The notes below the pieces were generated by a model that did no database searches, was not told the DNA's origin, and saw nothing but the letters and a program-made list of their open reading frames with translations. This document shows, piece by piece, positions 54,835 to 64,000 of a stretch of DNA of 64,000 bases. Each line of letters starts with the position of its first letter. Positions within the stretch are counted from its first letter, which is position 1. This stretch comes from Akkermansia muciniphila (lineage in GTDB: Bacteria; Verrucomicrobiota; Verrucomicrobiia; Verrucomicrobiales; Akkermansiaceae). Location: NCBI RefSeq assembly GCF_002884975.1, contig NZ_PJKB01000003.1, positions 288,743 through 352,742 of the forward strand, in the 5' to 3' direction. The position numbers were made by a program, and so were the translations under genes.

Positions 54835-55992
54835 ATGACCGCTCCGCTCACCGAGGCAACAGACCCGAACCAGCTTTTGTGCCGCATCGCCGGAATTGGA
54901 GACCTCTTCGCCATTGAAGGGGAATTCGTCACAGGGAAGGAAATACCCAGCGGCCATATCAACACCACCTACAAGGCCACCTACCGCAAAAGCGACGGGA
55001 CGGAAGACTCCTACATCCTCCAGCGCATCAATGATTATGTGTTCAAGGATCCCAGGGCCGTCATGCGCAATGTGGAGAAAGTCACGCGCCACATCAACTG
55101 GAAAGTACTGCGCCGCCTGAAGGACTCCGCCGGACAGACCCTCAATCTTTATCCGGCCCGCGGAGGGCGCAACTACATTGACATCCCCGGTGACGGCATC
55201 TGGCGCTGCTACAATTACCTGGCCGGCACGCACACCTATGACGTGGTGGAAAACACCCGGCAGGCTTACCAGGCCGGATTTGCGTTCGGCTCCTTCCAGG
55301 ACTTGATCAGCGATATGAATCCGGAGGACATCGTGGAAACCATCCCCGGCTTCCACCATACCCGGAACCGTTTCAACCGCCTGATGGAAGTGGCGGAGCA
55401 GGACCCGCAGAAACGCCTTTCCACCTGCCTTCCGGAACTGGATTTCATCAAGGCGAGGGAAGAAGATGTGGACCGCCTTCTGGACCTTCAGGAGAGGGGC
55501 GTGCTCCCCACCCGCATCACCCATAATGACACCAAGATCAACAACGTCATGCTGGATGAAGACACAGACCACGCCGTCTGCGTCATTGATCTGGATACGG
55601 TGATGCCCGGGCTTGTCCTGTACGACTTCGGCGACATGGTGCGCACCGTCACCCCGCCCACGGAAGAAGATGAGGAAGACCTGGACAAGGTGCGCATGCG
55701 CATGCCCATGTTCCAGTCCATTGTGGAGGGCTATCTGGCTGCCGCCCACGGCTTCCTGACCCAGGCGGAAATAGACCAGCTTGCCTTTTCCGGAAAACTT
55801 ATCACGCTGGAAATCGGCATCCGGTTCCTGACGGACTACCTGGAAGGAGACCAGTACTTCAAAGTCTCCCGCCCGGACCACAACCTCATCCGCTGCCGCA
55901 CGCAGCTCAAGCTGGTGGAATGCATTGAACGGGAGCTTCCGGTCATGGAACAATACGTCCAGCGCCTGGCCAGGGGATTTGCCAGAAAATAG
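54835..55992 (+). CDS. N-acetylhexosamine 1-kinase-like phosphotransferase
   Basis: This 385-aa aminoglycoside-phosphotransferase-fold kinase resembles NahK, which phosphorylates GlcNAc or GalNAc at C1 in the lacto-N-biose/galacto-N-biose pathway. SGHINTTYKATY forms the nucleotide loop, ITHNDTKINNVMLD gives the catalytic Asp, and VIDLDTVMPGLVLYDFGDM gives the metal-binding Asp. It is cytoplasmic. Together with the secreted GH20, GH16 and GH43 enzymes it suits use of mucin-derived GalNAc and GlcNAc. The position behind obg suggests cotranscription. It ends at a terminator. Confidence 0.88.
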   Translation: MTAPLTEATDPNQLLCRIAGIGDLFAIEGEFVTGKEIPSGHINTTYKATYRKSDGTEDSYILQRINDYVFKDPRAVMRNVEKVTRHINWKVLRRLKDSAGQTLNLYPARGGRNYIDIPGDGIWRCYNYLAGTHTYDVVENTRQAYQAGFAFGSFQDLISDMNPEDIVETIPGFHHTRNRFNRLMEVAEQDPQKRLSTCLPELDFIKAREEDVDRLLDLQERGVLPTRITHNDTKINNVMLDEDTDHAVCVIDLDTVMPGLVLYDFGDMVRTVTPPTEEDEEDLDKVRMRMPMFQSIVEGYLAAAHGFLTQAEIDQLAFSGKLITLEIGIRFLTDYLEGDQYFKVSRPDHNLIRCRTQLKLVECIERELPVMEQYVQRLARGFARK

Positions 55993-56027
55993 GAGGCTGA
56001 GTCCCTCTGCCAATTTTCCACTCCCGG

Positions 56028-56056
56028 AGGGACGGCTGTACGCCGTCCCTTATTAT
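56028..56056 (+). terminator. Terminator after the sugar kinase gene
   Basis: AGGGACGGC pairs with GCCGTCCCT (56028-56036 with 56042-56050) across a short loop, followed by a TA-rich TTATTATTTA tail. Confidence 0.65.
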
Positions 56057-56125
56057 TTATCTATTGTTTGAACACTGCGGCGATTTCCATAATCCAAGAA
56101 ACATTCCACGCAATCGCCACAAACC

Positions 56126-57151
56126 ATGTTTGAAGTACCGGATATTCAACTCAATCAATATGGCAAGCCGGCAAGGATCATGTATCTGGCCCCCTATGCC
56201 CCCGACGCTCCCGATTTCTCCAAAAAGCCTTACACGGGCAACGGAGGCTATCCCCAGTATCACTACAACATTTACAAAGCTATTCAGGACATCGGTTATG
56301 ACGTCGTCTCCACCTCCAAACCCTATTCCGTGCAATTTGCCAAAGGAAACGTGGACTATGTGTTCTCCCTGATGAACAGGTTCGCCATGTCCAAGCCTGA
56401 AATATTCATCTCCTCCTACTGCGAATTCATCCAGGTTCCCTACCTGGGCGCTCCGCCCAACATCCGTGCCATTGCGGAAGACAAGTTCCTGACCAAGATG
56501 GTGTTCCGCTCCCTGGGCCTGAACGTTCCGGAAGGTATGGGGCTGTCCAGGGAAAAAGGCATTCCGGACAAGGCGCCCTTCCCCGGCCCCTACTTTGTCA
56601 AAAAACGGTTTGGCGCCGCTTCCGGCGGCATCCGGGAAGACAGCATCTGCGGCTCCTGGGAAGCAGTCTCCGCGTGTGCTGAACGCCTCATGGAGGAAGG
56701 ACACGAAGTGCTCGTGGAGCAATACTGCGAAGGCATTGACGTCACGGTTCCCGTGCTGGGGGGTGAAAAGCCTGTTATCCTGGGATACGTGCAGCCGAAA
56801 TCCGATAAACCGGGCAGCATCATCACGGAAGACCTGAAACTGCATGACCACCTGGGCTACCAGATAGTCTCCGTGCACGACCTGGAACAGGACATCGCCA
56901 GGGACGTGCAGAAAGTCTGGGACGCCCTGGGCCCCATGGACTATTTCCGCATCGACTACCGGATTGACTTTGAAAAAGGCGAACGGCGCATCCTGGAAAT
57001 GAACATCTGCTGCCACCTGGGCAAAAGCGGCTCCATCTGCCTGGCGGCCGCAGAACACGGCTACTCCCAGGCGGACCTGCTCAAATACATCCTCGCCTAC
57101 AGCATGAACAGGCAGAAAAACCTCTGCCAATACGGCACGTGGCTTATCTGA
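56126..57151 (+). CDS. ATP-grasp ligase of the D-Ala-D-Ala ligase family
   Basis: This 341-aa protein has the D-Ala-D-Ala ligase layout. An N-terminal lobe (LAPYAPDAPDF) is followed by the ATP-grasp core: PYFVKKRFGAASGGI binds ATP through its Lys, and VEQYCEGIDVTVPVLGG and ILEMNICCHLGKSG carry the metal-binding Glu and Asn. Real Ddl enzymes have NTMPG in the last motif; here NICCHLG replaces it, so the acceptor is probably different. Peptide-bond formation on an unknown amino acid or peptide is the likely chemistry. It is monocistronic and converges with a glycosyltransferase gene. Confidence 0.8.
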   Translation: MFEVPDIQLNQYGKPARIMYLAPYAPDAPDFSKKPYTGNGGYPQYHYNIYKAIQDIGYDVVSTSKPYSVQFAKGNVDYVFSLMNRFAMSKPEIFISSYCEFIQVPYLGAPPNIRAIAEDKFLTKMVFRSLGLNVPEGMGLSREKGIPDKAPFPGPYFVKKRFGAASGGIREDSICGSWEAVSACAERLMEEGHEVLVEQYCEGIDVTVPVLGGEKPVILGYVQPKSDKPGSIITEDLKLHDHLGYQIVSVHDLEQDIARDVQKVWDALGPMDYFRIDYRIDFEKGERRILEMNICCHLGKSGSICLAAAEHGYSQADLLKYILAYSMNRQKNLCQYGTWLI

Positions 57152-57199
57152 CCGTGTACGGCAACAGAACACATGCCAATCATGGCGGGGAGAAGGATG

Positions 57200-58234
57200 C
57201 TAATCCGGTATCCGGCTGATTGCTTCAAACACCTCCTGCCAGCTTTCCCTGGACGCCTCCAGCCCTCCCAGGACCATGCCGCGTTCCCGGGCAGCGGAGG
57301 CCATATCCTCCCGGTAATGCGGCTCCCAGGCCATCTTGGTGGCGTACGTGATGAAATCCCCGGGGCTTTCGCACAGCCAACCGGTTTTTCCGTGTTCCAC
57401 CATCTGTTCCCAGCCTCCGCGCTTGTCCACAATCAGCACGCTTCCGCTCGCCATCGCTTCAAAACCTACGCGCGGCCAATTCTCCGTCGTATCCGTGGGT
57501 TGCAGCACGATGTGGCACCTTTGGTAAAACTCCTGCTGGGACAGGGACTTCTGGTCATGGAACGTCTCCACCCACCCGGGAGGCTTCCCGGTCTTCGCCT
57601 CACTCCGGTGGTCAAACCCGAGAAAAGTCCCGCTCTTCCGGACGGGAGAAGCGAAATTCTCGTAAATGTGCCACGTATCCTTGCTGAATTTATCCTCGTC
57701 CTGCCGGGAAATGTGTCCCGCGCCAAACCAGTCCGCGGATCGCTGGACAATGAAGGGAAAATCAGTCGTGTCAAAATACGGCTTGAACGTCATGAACCGG
57801 ATGGACGGATCGGCATTCAAGGCTCTCAGGCGCGGCATCACGCTCTCCCTCACCTGGTCATTCTGATAAAGAAACAGGGAAATATCACCCCTCTTCATGG
57901 CTTCCTTTTCCCGTCCGAAAAGCCAGGTCATGCAATTGACAAACACTGTCTTTCTTGTCCGTTTCCGTATCTCCGGCAGCGCAGCCAGAAACTCTTCATT
58001 GCAAAAACTGATAACGGGAGCGCCTTCCGAAATGGCTGACCAGTCGTACCCTTCATGCACTGTAACGCCCCGCTCAACCATTTCCGGATAAAGCTCGGCA
58101 CGGTGAATGTTTTTCTGAGTGGGAATAAGGTGAATATCCACTCCCATGTGTCTCCAAACCTTAATCTGGTGGTAAAGCTCGGCTCCCGCCCCTCCATAGA
58201 GGGACGGAAAACCGATGATGTATAGAGGTATCAT
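57200..58234 (-). CDS. GT-B glycosyltransferase (GT4-like)
   Basis: This 344-aa cytoplasmic protein begins with a sugar-acceptor lobe (IIGFPSLYGGAGAELYHQIKVW). Its C-terminal lobe contains the nucleotide-sugar motif VGFEAMASGSVLIVDKRGGW, with the acidic Glu of the EX7E-type motif, and GKTGWLCESPGDF. It is probably involved in surface-glycan synthesis. Its upstream region (58235-58355) is very AT-rich. It converges with the ATP-grasp ligase gene. Confidence 0.88.
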   Translation of the reverse strand: MIPLYIIGFPSLYGGAGAELYHQIKVWRHMGVDIHLIPTQKNIHRAELYPEMVERGVTVHEGYDWSAISEGAPVISFCNEEFLAALPEIRKRTRKTVFVNCMTWLFGREKEAMKRGDISLFLYQNDQVRESVMPRLRALNADPSIRFMTFKPYFDTTDFPFIVQRSADWFGAGHISRQDEDKFSKDTWHIYENFASPVRKSGTFLGFDHRSEAKTGKPPGWVETFHDQKSLSQQEFYQRCHIVLQPTDTTENWPRVGFEAMASGSVLIVDKRGGWEQMVEHGKTGWLCESPGDFITYATKMAWEPHYREDMASAARERGMVLGGLEASRESWQEVFEAISRIPD

Positions 58235-58355
58235 TGTTAATTTATTCCATAAAGATCATTAAAACAAAAATTATTTAATTCTCTTCAATGTATAATTAAG
58301 AAAACAATTACTTACATTTTAACGCCACATCTAATGTTCTTAAATCATTGGCACA

Positions 58356-59042
58356 TCATGAAGATGGAGCTGCCACTCTTTGTATCATGGATATCCAAGA
58401 ATCGTTATCTGGAGTTGGAAGTTTTTTTATGCTTTCTACGATATGTAGAAAATGTTTATCCCAATTTTTTGGTTTATCTTCACCACTAAACAAAACTGCT
58501 TGTAGCAAGGCATAGCACGATTGATAATAAACAGCTAATATTGTCATAAAAGTATTCACTCTTTCATTATTGTTTTTTATTTTATCAATAATAAAAAAAC
58601 ACATATTGCAATGTTCATTGTACAAATCATAAAATGCAAAATCTCCTTTTTTTCTTAATCTTCCCACAACAAGTTCATTTTCAGCCACAAAATCATCCAC
58701 ACTTTCTATTTTCTCCACCGGAAAACCCTGGGGAATAAAAGGTCCAAGTAACATCAAATACGGAAAATCGGCATTGCTACATACCACAAACGGTTTGCGC
58801 ATTGAAAACAACAAATCGAAATACCTTATATAGATATATTCTAGTGCAACATGAATAATTGAAGCTCTTTCTGAAAAAAAATCATCACATTTCCATCTTA
58901 GTGCAACAGTTTGTTTTGACCGGGAAATAAAGATATCAGGATCCAACCCCTGTACTTCTTGAAATTTGTATATTAATTCCTTTATTGATTCATTCTCCAT
59001 ATTATCGTGGATAAGAAGAAAAAGATTAACCGGTATTTCCAT
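58356..59042 (-). CDS. AT-rich orphan protein downstream of the RHS gene, candidate immunity protein
   Basis: This 228-aa protein has no signal peptide. Hydrophobic stretches (FMTILAVYYQSCYALLQAVLF, LLGPFIPQGFPV) alternate with polar helices, so a membrane association is possible. No family is recognised. It starts 54 bases after the stop of the very large RHS protein on the same strand. That is the standard place for an immunity gene in polymorphic-toxin systems. It is much more AT-rich than the genes to its left, like the RHS tail, which fits joint transfer. The immunity role is an inference from position only. Confidence 0.6.
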   Translation of the reverse strand: MEIPVNLFLLIHDNMENESIKELIYKFQEVQGLDPDIFISRSKQTVALRWKCDDFFSERASIIHVALEYIYIRYFDLLFSMRKPFVVCSNADFPYLMLLGPFIPQGFPVEKIESVDDFVAENELVVGRLRKKGDFAFYDLYNEHCNMCFFIIDKIKNNNERVNTFMTILAVYYQSCYALLQAVLFSGEDKPKNWDKHFLHIVESIKKLPTPDNDSWISMIQRVAAPSS

Positions 59043-59096
59043 ATCACATCTCTAATGCTAATTTTATACTCTAAAAACACTTGCAATTATTTAATT

Positions 59097-62000
59097 TCAC
59101 AAGCCACCCAAAATTAATCCCCAGCCAAGGCTAAGTGTCGCAGGATCATCAGAAATGCCAACTCCTCCAGAGTACACATCCTCTAGTATAGTACCGATAA
59201 TAATCCCAACACCTGCTGCTATAACCCAGGGATTTGTTTCAGGTTCCGGCTCAATTTTAGGCTCTATAGGAGATGGAGATTCTACTTCCGAATCTTTAAC
59301 AGTTGAATTTACGGGAACTCCTTCATTATCATATACCATTACTCCATTTGGAGCACGACAATTTCCTTTATTAGGATCACAGAAACACATCGCCTGTATC
59401 CCTGTCCAGCAACATGGTTTCTTGTATTCCGTCGGTGTATTACCATATTGAGAATGTCGATAATTTGGAGGACATTGACACGTCCATGAACAATTTTTCC
59501 CATCATCATGCATCTCTGAAATTGCACATATCATAGGGGCGTAATATAAAAGTCCTAGATAATCTGTTTTAATAGATATTTTATTACGAATAAAGGAATA
59601 TAAATTCTTGCCGCCTTTCTCTCTTATTACATCTCTATTAATCCATCGCCCGTTCGATGTATTATAATATCGGTAATTATAATACACAAGCCCCAATTCG
59701 TCATCAGAGTATTCAGAAGAAAACCTGAACGGATTGTCCTCCGCCATATCGCCTTCCATCCTGACAACATTGCCGTATGGACCGTATTCGTACAGAGCCC
59801 GGCACTCTCCCTGGGCATCAAATAGGCCTGTAGTATTTTTCAGCAGGTCGTGGGTATAAAACAGGTTTTCCACATAGGTACCCGTTTCGTCGAATGTGGT
59901 CATTGCCAAGATTCGTGTTGCCGTGGACTCCATAGGATCCCATAGATAGGTTTTCCGAAGAACAGGTTGCACCGTTTCCGTTGCATTGACTGCATCCAGC
60001 TCCGCAAGTTGGAGAAAACCACGGTAAATAAACCGTTTCCGGGACACCAGCACTTCTCCTTCATAGACTGTTTTTTCCACTCTCCTGTTCAGATAGTCGT
60101 AGCGGCATTCCACCCGCTTGGTGTCCTGCGTGAAGCTGACGGCCTGATTTAGAGCATTATACTTTACCTCCCATTCGCCTGTAGAGGTTTTCACCTTAAT
60201 CTGGTTGCCGTCTTCGTCGTACTCCCGTACCAAAGGCTGTTCTTCTCCACCGGTAATGGAAGTGTATTGGTTGAGACTATTTGTCTCATAGACGATTGCA
60301 ACCTCTTCTGAGCCTTCCCGGGAAGATGCATGATCACCGGAAATGTACTGGTTGAGATTATTTGACAGATAAACGGTGGGAGCCGCTTCCGCTCCTTCCT
60401 GTGAGGTCAACCGGTTACCGATATTGTCATAGGAGTAGCTGTACGTTCCGCCCCGGTTCATCACGTCGGCAACCAGTTCGTCCCGGTCATTATACGTGTA
60501 AACATGAGTAAGATCGGGATTGGGAGTATTAAAGTAATCCTTCTTTTCCAGGGGGCGCCCCAGTGCATCGTAAGTATAGTCGACTTTAGCTAAATAGTCG
60601 ATACTCCCCGGACGCTGGTAGTCTATTTTAGTCAGCAAGTCACGTTTTTCCTCCCGGGTATACCATCTCTTGAGGGCGTTGGGATAGGTGAGCGTTTCCA
60701 AAAGTCCATGAACTGCATGATAGCCGTAGGTAAACCGGTCGCCTGCACGCCTGAGAGAAACAGTGCCAAGGCGTTTATACATATCATAATTCCAAATGGT
60801 TTGAAAAACAACATCATCTTTGTATTGCAAACTATAGCCAGGAAATCGTCCCAGACTGTCCCTTTGATAGTCAAGCCGGCTGGCCACCAGACCTGCCGTA
60901 TTTTCCTGTACCGCTTCATTGTATTGGTTATAGGAAAACGTGCGCGTACCGGAATCATCCGTTACCTGTGTAAGGAGATTGAGATGGTTATATGTGTAGC
61001 CTATGGCCGGCGTGGCATCATTGTGAGTGACAGAGAGCAAATTTCCTGTCAACTCATCATAGCCGTAAGTCGTCATAAGATGAGTCCCCTGTTCATCAAC
61101 CGTCCGAGCTTGTGATTTGGCCACCAGCCTGTTCCACCCGTCATAGGAATAGGTTTCCCCATGCCCGTCAGCATAGGTTTTTGCCGTCATGAGGCCGGAG
61201 CCTTCCTCATAACTCCACACGGTGGTATCACCATCCGTCCGTTCACGCGGATCACCTGCTATGGTTTCTTCCGGAGCCCGGAAAGTTTTGAGTTCAATCA
61301 GCCTGTCCGCATCGTCGTAAGCAAAAACAGAGGGCTGCACTGCCGTACCGTATTCAGCAATCTTGCGTCCGCGCAAATCGTAAGCATAGCAAGCCGTTTT
61401 CCCCAGTGCGTCCGTGATGCAGGAGGGCAATGCCGTCGCCGGATCATAGACAGTCGTAACCGTATTGCCAGCAGCGTCTGTTCTCCCGGTTTCACGTCCG
61501 GCAAGATCAAACATGATCGTGGTTTCATTGCCGCGTGTATCCGTAAGAATTTCCTTTTTCCCCGTGGCCGTGTAGGAACGCGCCGCAGTCGTAGTCATGT
61601 TTGCGAAATCCTTTTTGGAGACTTCATACCCGTCAATGACAAGAACTTCTGCAATGACCAGGGAATCAGGAACCTGTTTCCTGATTGTACGTTTGCCGGG
61701 AGCCGTATATTCCATCCATTCCGGAATCTCATTGCCTCTCGCATCCGAAGAGATGATCTTTTCAGCAACGACTGGGGACAGGAAAGAAACCAGCGTAGAC
61801 GTGCTTTTCGAGTAAGGCAGCCCGTAACTATTGTAGTTAATTACAGTCTTCACACGGTATATGCCGTCTTCCCTCCGTTCACAGGCATAGGAGTATTCTG
61901 TTATACGGGAGTTAGCCGGGGCAGGTTCTTCCGCCAACTTCCAAGTCTCTTTCACCACGTTGCCGAAGGAGTCATAGTCGTAAAGCATCGGGGCCATGCC

Positions 62001-64000
62001 GTCCGTCCCTTTCCGCAACAGCCTGTTCTTTGTGTCAAAGCTGTACCGTTCATGGATGAGGCCGCCGTTGGCACTAGCTCGGGAAAGACGGACTACGTTG
62101 CCCCAGCCATCCGTTACAGATTGTTCCATGAGGGCCGGTTCCCCGGCTTCCTGCGGTATAAGGGTGGAATGGAGAATCCCTTCTTCCGTGCATTCCGTTT
62201 GATAAAGCAAATGCCTCTGTCCCGTTCCGCTTTGTTCCAAAACGGTTCCATCCGCATGGCGGCGGGTGACAAGCGTAGCTCCTGCCGGCGTGGTAGCGGT
62301 TTCCGTCAATCCATCCTCACTATAGGCATAAGCATGGTCTTTCCCAAGCACGTCCGTTTCACGAACAAGCTGCCCCAGCAGGTTGTATTCCCGCCCTTCA
62401 CTAGTGGCCATGGGACCGACGTCCCGCCGTATCGCCAAGGCTCTGCCAAAAGCGTCCCGCGTGTAGCTGACAATGATTTCCGGAGTAGTTTCCGTAGCCG
62501 AACGAATAGTTTCCACAAGCTGGCGAGCCGTGTTGTAGGCATACGTAGTCATCACTCCGTCTTCATCCTTTTCCCACAAGGGGCCGCAACACATCATTTC
62601 ACGTTCCGTCACGCGTCCGTTGCCGCGCGTGCGCTTGAGCCATCGCCTCTCCTTGTCATATTCGTAGTCCGCCGTATCTGTCAATGCCCAGGTTCCATCC
62701 ATCAGAAAAGCGTATTTTTCTATCCGGGTGTTGGTACCCTGCGCAGATACGTAAGTCAATTTGCGCTTGCTCTGCCCCGGCACAGCTTCTCCCTCAACCC
62801 GGGTTTCCGCCGTAATCCTGTACAGGGCGCCGTGCTGACTGTTTGCTTCATACTCGTAAGAGGTCTGTACTCCATTGACGGCCTGCCGCATCTTCAACCG
62901 GCCCCTTGCATGGACATTGGAAGCCGAGGGCATCCATGTTTCCGTTATTTCCACTTGCTCTCCTTCCGCACCCAGGGCAGTCGTCCGCTTAGTCACACGG
63001 CGCACGTCATTGGCTTCCTCATAGGTGTAGTGCGTGTCCCTCAACCGCACAGCTTTGATGGTAAGAACGACATATTGGTGAATGATATCCGGATCAGGAC
63101 GGTCCGAGTACCGGTAATAGGTGTAGGTGCCTTTTCTTTCCCCTCCGGACCAGGGTTCCATGCGAACTGTTTCACGGCCAAAAGCGTCGTAGGCCCACGT
63201 CTTGACACTCCCGTCGGGAGCAGTTTCCCGTGACAGCTTTCCTATGCTGTTATAATCGTAAGTGGTTTCCCGGGCATAGTCGGTGCCGTAGGCTTCAATG
63301 CGGCTGGTGCAAAGGTTCCCCTTGGAGGTCTGTTCATAAGTTTCACACACGCGAGAAATGGGTGTTCCGGTTTCTCCGCGCTGAACGGTAGTAATCAATT
63401 TCCATGTGGTGGAAGTGACAGCCTGTTTTTCCCGCAGGGTGTAAATGGCGTCTTCTCCTTCACCCTGGGACATGCACCAGGCGCCTCCCGTTCCCTGCCA
63501 ATAACGGGTGACATAGGGGGAACGGCCTTCAGCCTGTTCCGTGACCGTGAGTTTGCTGGTTGCCGTATCTCCGGAAATGGAGAAAGTTTTAAACGGAGTA
63601 CCCGTGACGGGATAAACGCCATTCGCTTTTTCCCCCACCTGCTCCGGCAGATAAAAGGCAATCACATAGCCGTCAGCCGTCACATTTTCTATACTGGCAA
63701 GGCCATCCCACAGGTTCCATATCTGGCGGATGTTTCCGTCACTCCCCCGCACGATGTCCAGATATTGGGAAAAATCCTGCGCCGTATAGGAAGAACCAAG
63801 CTTGGAAACATATCCGGTAGCGTTCTTTAGGGAAGAGAGTGAAGACCCTCCGTACAGAACGGAATTCCCCCTGTTATTGCTTACGCGCATTTCCGCGGCA
63901 AAGGAAGAAGCCGCATCGGCAGCACGGCTGCTTTCCTGTGCGTAAGTCATGGAAACGGAACCACCCCGTTTCTTGGAGCCTCCTATGGAACCCGCACTGG
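59097..64000 (-). CDS. RHS/YD-repeat protein with variable C-terminal tail, N-terminus beyond window
   Basis: At least 1634 residues are visible. The frame stays open from ATG 63950 to the right edge, so the true start lies outside. Dozens of YD-type repeats (such as YDYDSFGNVVKE, YAYDAFGRETV, YTYDALGRPLEKK) build the RHS cocoon. The core ends at GRWINRDVIREKGGKNLYSF and DYLGL, the conserved RHS boundary. The last 145 residues form the variable tail: nine cysteines in about 65 residues, a Pro/Glu-rich linker, then a Gly-rich hydrophobic segment ending GLILGGL. RHS proteins deliver tail toxins to neighbouring cells. The tail has no recognised nuclease or protease motif. The tail region is more AT-rich than the core. 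Confidence 0.9.
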   Translation of the reverse strand, partial: SAGSIGGSKKRGGSVSMTYAQESSRAADAASSFAAEMRVSNNRGNSVLYGGSSLSSLKNATGYVSKLGSSYTAQDFSQYLDIVRGSDGNIRQIWNLWDGLASIENVTADGYVIAFYLPEQVGEKANGVYPVTGTPFKTFSISGDTATSKLTVTEQAEGRSPYVTRYWQGTGGAWCMSQGEGEDAIYTLREKQAVTSTTWKLITTVQRGETGTPISRVCETYEQTSKGNLCTSRIEAYGTDYARETTYDYNSIGKLSRETAPDGSVKTWAYDAFGRETVRMEPWSGGERKGTYTYYRYSDRPDPDIIHQYVVLTIKAVRLRDTHYTYEEANDVRRVTKRTTALGAEGEQVEITETWMPSASNVHARGRLKMRQAVNGVQTSYEYEANSQHGALYRITAETRVEGEAVPGQSKRKLTYVSAQGTNTRIEKYAFLMDGTWALTDTADYEYDKERRWLKRTRGNGRVTEREMMCCGPLWEKDEDGVMTTYAYNTARQLVETIRSATETTPEIIVSYTRDAFGRALAIRRDVGPMATSEGREYNLLGQLVRETDVLGKDHAYAYSEDGLTETATTPAGATLVTRRHADGTVLEQSGTGQRHLLYQTECTEEGILHSTLIPQEAGEPALMEQSVTDGWGNVVRLSRASANGGLIHERYSFDTKNRLLRKGTDGMAPMLYDYDSFGNVVKETWKLAEEPAPANSRITEYSYACERREDGIYRVKTVINYNSYGLPYSKSTSTLVSFLSPVVAEKIISSDARGNEIPEWMEYTAPGKRTIRKQVPDSLVIAEVLVIDGYEVSKKDFANMTTTAARSYTATGKKEILTDTRGNETTIMFDLAGRETGRTDAAGNTVTTVYDPATALPSCITDALGKTACYAYDLRGRKIAEYGTAVQPSVFAYDDADRLIELKTFRAPEETIAGDPRERTDGDTTVWSYEEGSGLMTAKTYADGHGETYSYDGWNRLVAKSQARTVDEQGTHLMTTYGYDELTGNLLSVTHNDATPAIGYTYNHLNLLTQVTDDSGTRTFSYNQYNEAVQENTAGLVASRLDYQRDSLGRFPGYSLQYKDDVVFQTIWNYDMYKRLGTVSLRRAGDRFTYGYHAVHGLLETLTYPNALKRWYTREEKRDLLTKIDYQRPGSIDYLAKVDYTYDALGRPLEKKDYFNTPNPDLTHVYTYNDRDELVADVMNRGGTYSYSYDNIGNRLTSQEGAEAAPTVYLSNNLNQYISGDHASSREGSEEVAIVYETNSLNQYTSITGGEEQPLVREYDEDGNQIKVKTSTGEWEVKYNALNQAVSFTQDTKRVECRYDYLNRRVEKTVYEGEVLVSRKRFIYRGFLQLAELDAVNATETVQPVLRKTYLWDPMESTATRILAMTTFDETGTYVENLFYTHDLLKNTTGLFDAQGECRALYEYGPYGNVVRMEGDMAEDNPFRFSSEYSDDELGLVYYNYRYYNTSNGRWINRDVIREKGGKNLYSFIRNKISIKTDYLGLLYYAPMICAISEMHDDGKNCSWTCQCPPNYRHSQYGNTPTEYKKPCCWTGIQAMCFCDPNKGNCRAPNGVMVYDNEGVPVNSTVKDSEVESPSPIEPKIEPEPETNPWVIAAGVGIIIGTILEDVYSGGVGISDDPATLSLGWGLILGGL

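Noticed and set aside
61161-63233. 690-codon plus-strand frame inside the RHS gene
   Set aside because: It is antisense to clear YD repeats; its length results from the repeat composition, and it has no protein-like motifs.
63948-63950. ATG 63950 as the true start of the RHS gene
   Set aside because: The same frame stays open for the remaining 50 bases to the window edge without a stop, and RHS proteins normally have long N-terminal regions.

Overview
The window reads as a chromosomal segment of a mucin-degrading Verrucomicrobiota bacterium, most likely an Akkermansia. This is an inference from the gene set: secreted GH43, GH20 and GH16 glycosidases, an N-acetylhexosamine kinase, an autotransporter with passenger-associated beta-strand repeats, a Rho with a long disordered N-terminus, fairly high GC and weak Shine-Dalgarno sequences. 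No rRNA, tRNA, CRISPR array or insertion sequence was found.

Layout. 0-1.6 kb: a truncated secreted protein, thioredoxin and a Pro/Ala-rich membrane protein, all minus strand. 1.7-8.4 kb: a tight six-gene plus-strand operon of a methyltransferase-like protein, a HlyD-type adaptor, two tandem secreted QW-repeat proteins and two tandem GH43-like glycosidases. 8.5-11.3 kb: a lipoprotein, then a LysR regulator and a YeiH-type exporter separated by a palindrome. 11.4-15.6 kb: a serine-synthesis cluster (class V aminotransferase, DUF1015, SerA). 15.7-20.5 kb: a coiled-coil protein, QueE, Rho and YebC. 20.5-22.7 kb: a structured intergenic stretch and an orphan secreted protein. 22.7-30.8 kb: a CDF transporter, a methyltransferase, a Kef-type antiporter and a 1318-aa autotransporter metalloprotease. 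31-43.2 kb: mostly housekeeping genes (QueA, FloA, ThiG, an amino-acid permease, a HAD phosphatase, an AI-2E family exporter, LysA, GH20, class II aldolase).

43.3-48.1 kb is an AT-richer accessory island on the minus strand: a polysaccharide pyruvyl transferase-like protein, then a three-gene operon of an ATP-grasp protein, an aldo/keto-reductase-like protein without its catalytic Lys and His, and a PP-loop ATPase with a CxxCxxC knuckle. It is the strongest candidate here for an uncharacterised pathway. 48.1-57.2 kb returns to core genes (TypA, IlvE, GH16, MGMT, an FHA protein, Obg, a NahK-like kinase, an ATP-grasp ligase). 57.2-64 kb holds a glycosyltransferase, an AT-rich orphan gene and a very large RHS/YD-repeat protein that runs off the right edge. 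The RHS protein has a Cys-rich, membrane-segment tail, and the orphan gene sits where an immunity gene is expected.

How the genes fit together: the secreted glycosidases (GH43 pair, GH20, GH16) and the sugar kinase suit growth on host O-glycans. The metalloprotease autotransporter could cut glycoprotein backbones. The RHS protein and the accessory island point to competition with neighbours and surface or metabolite diversification.
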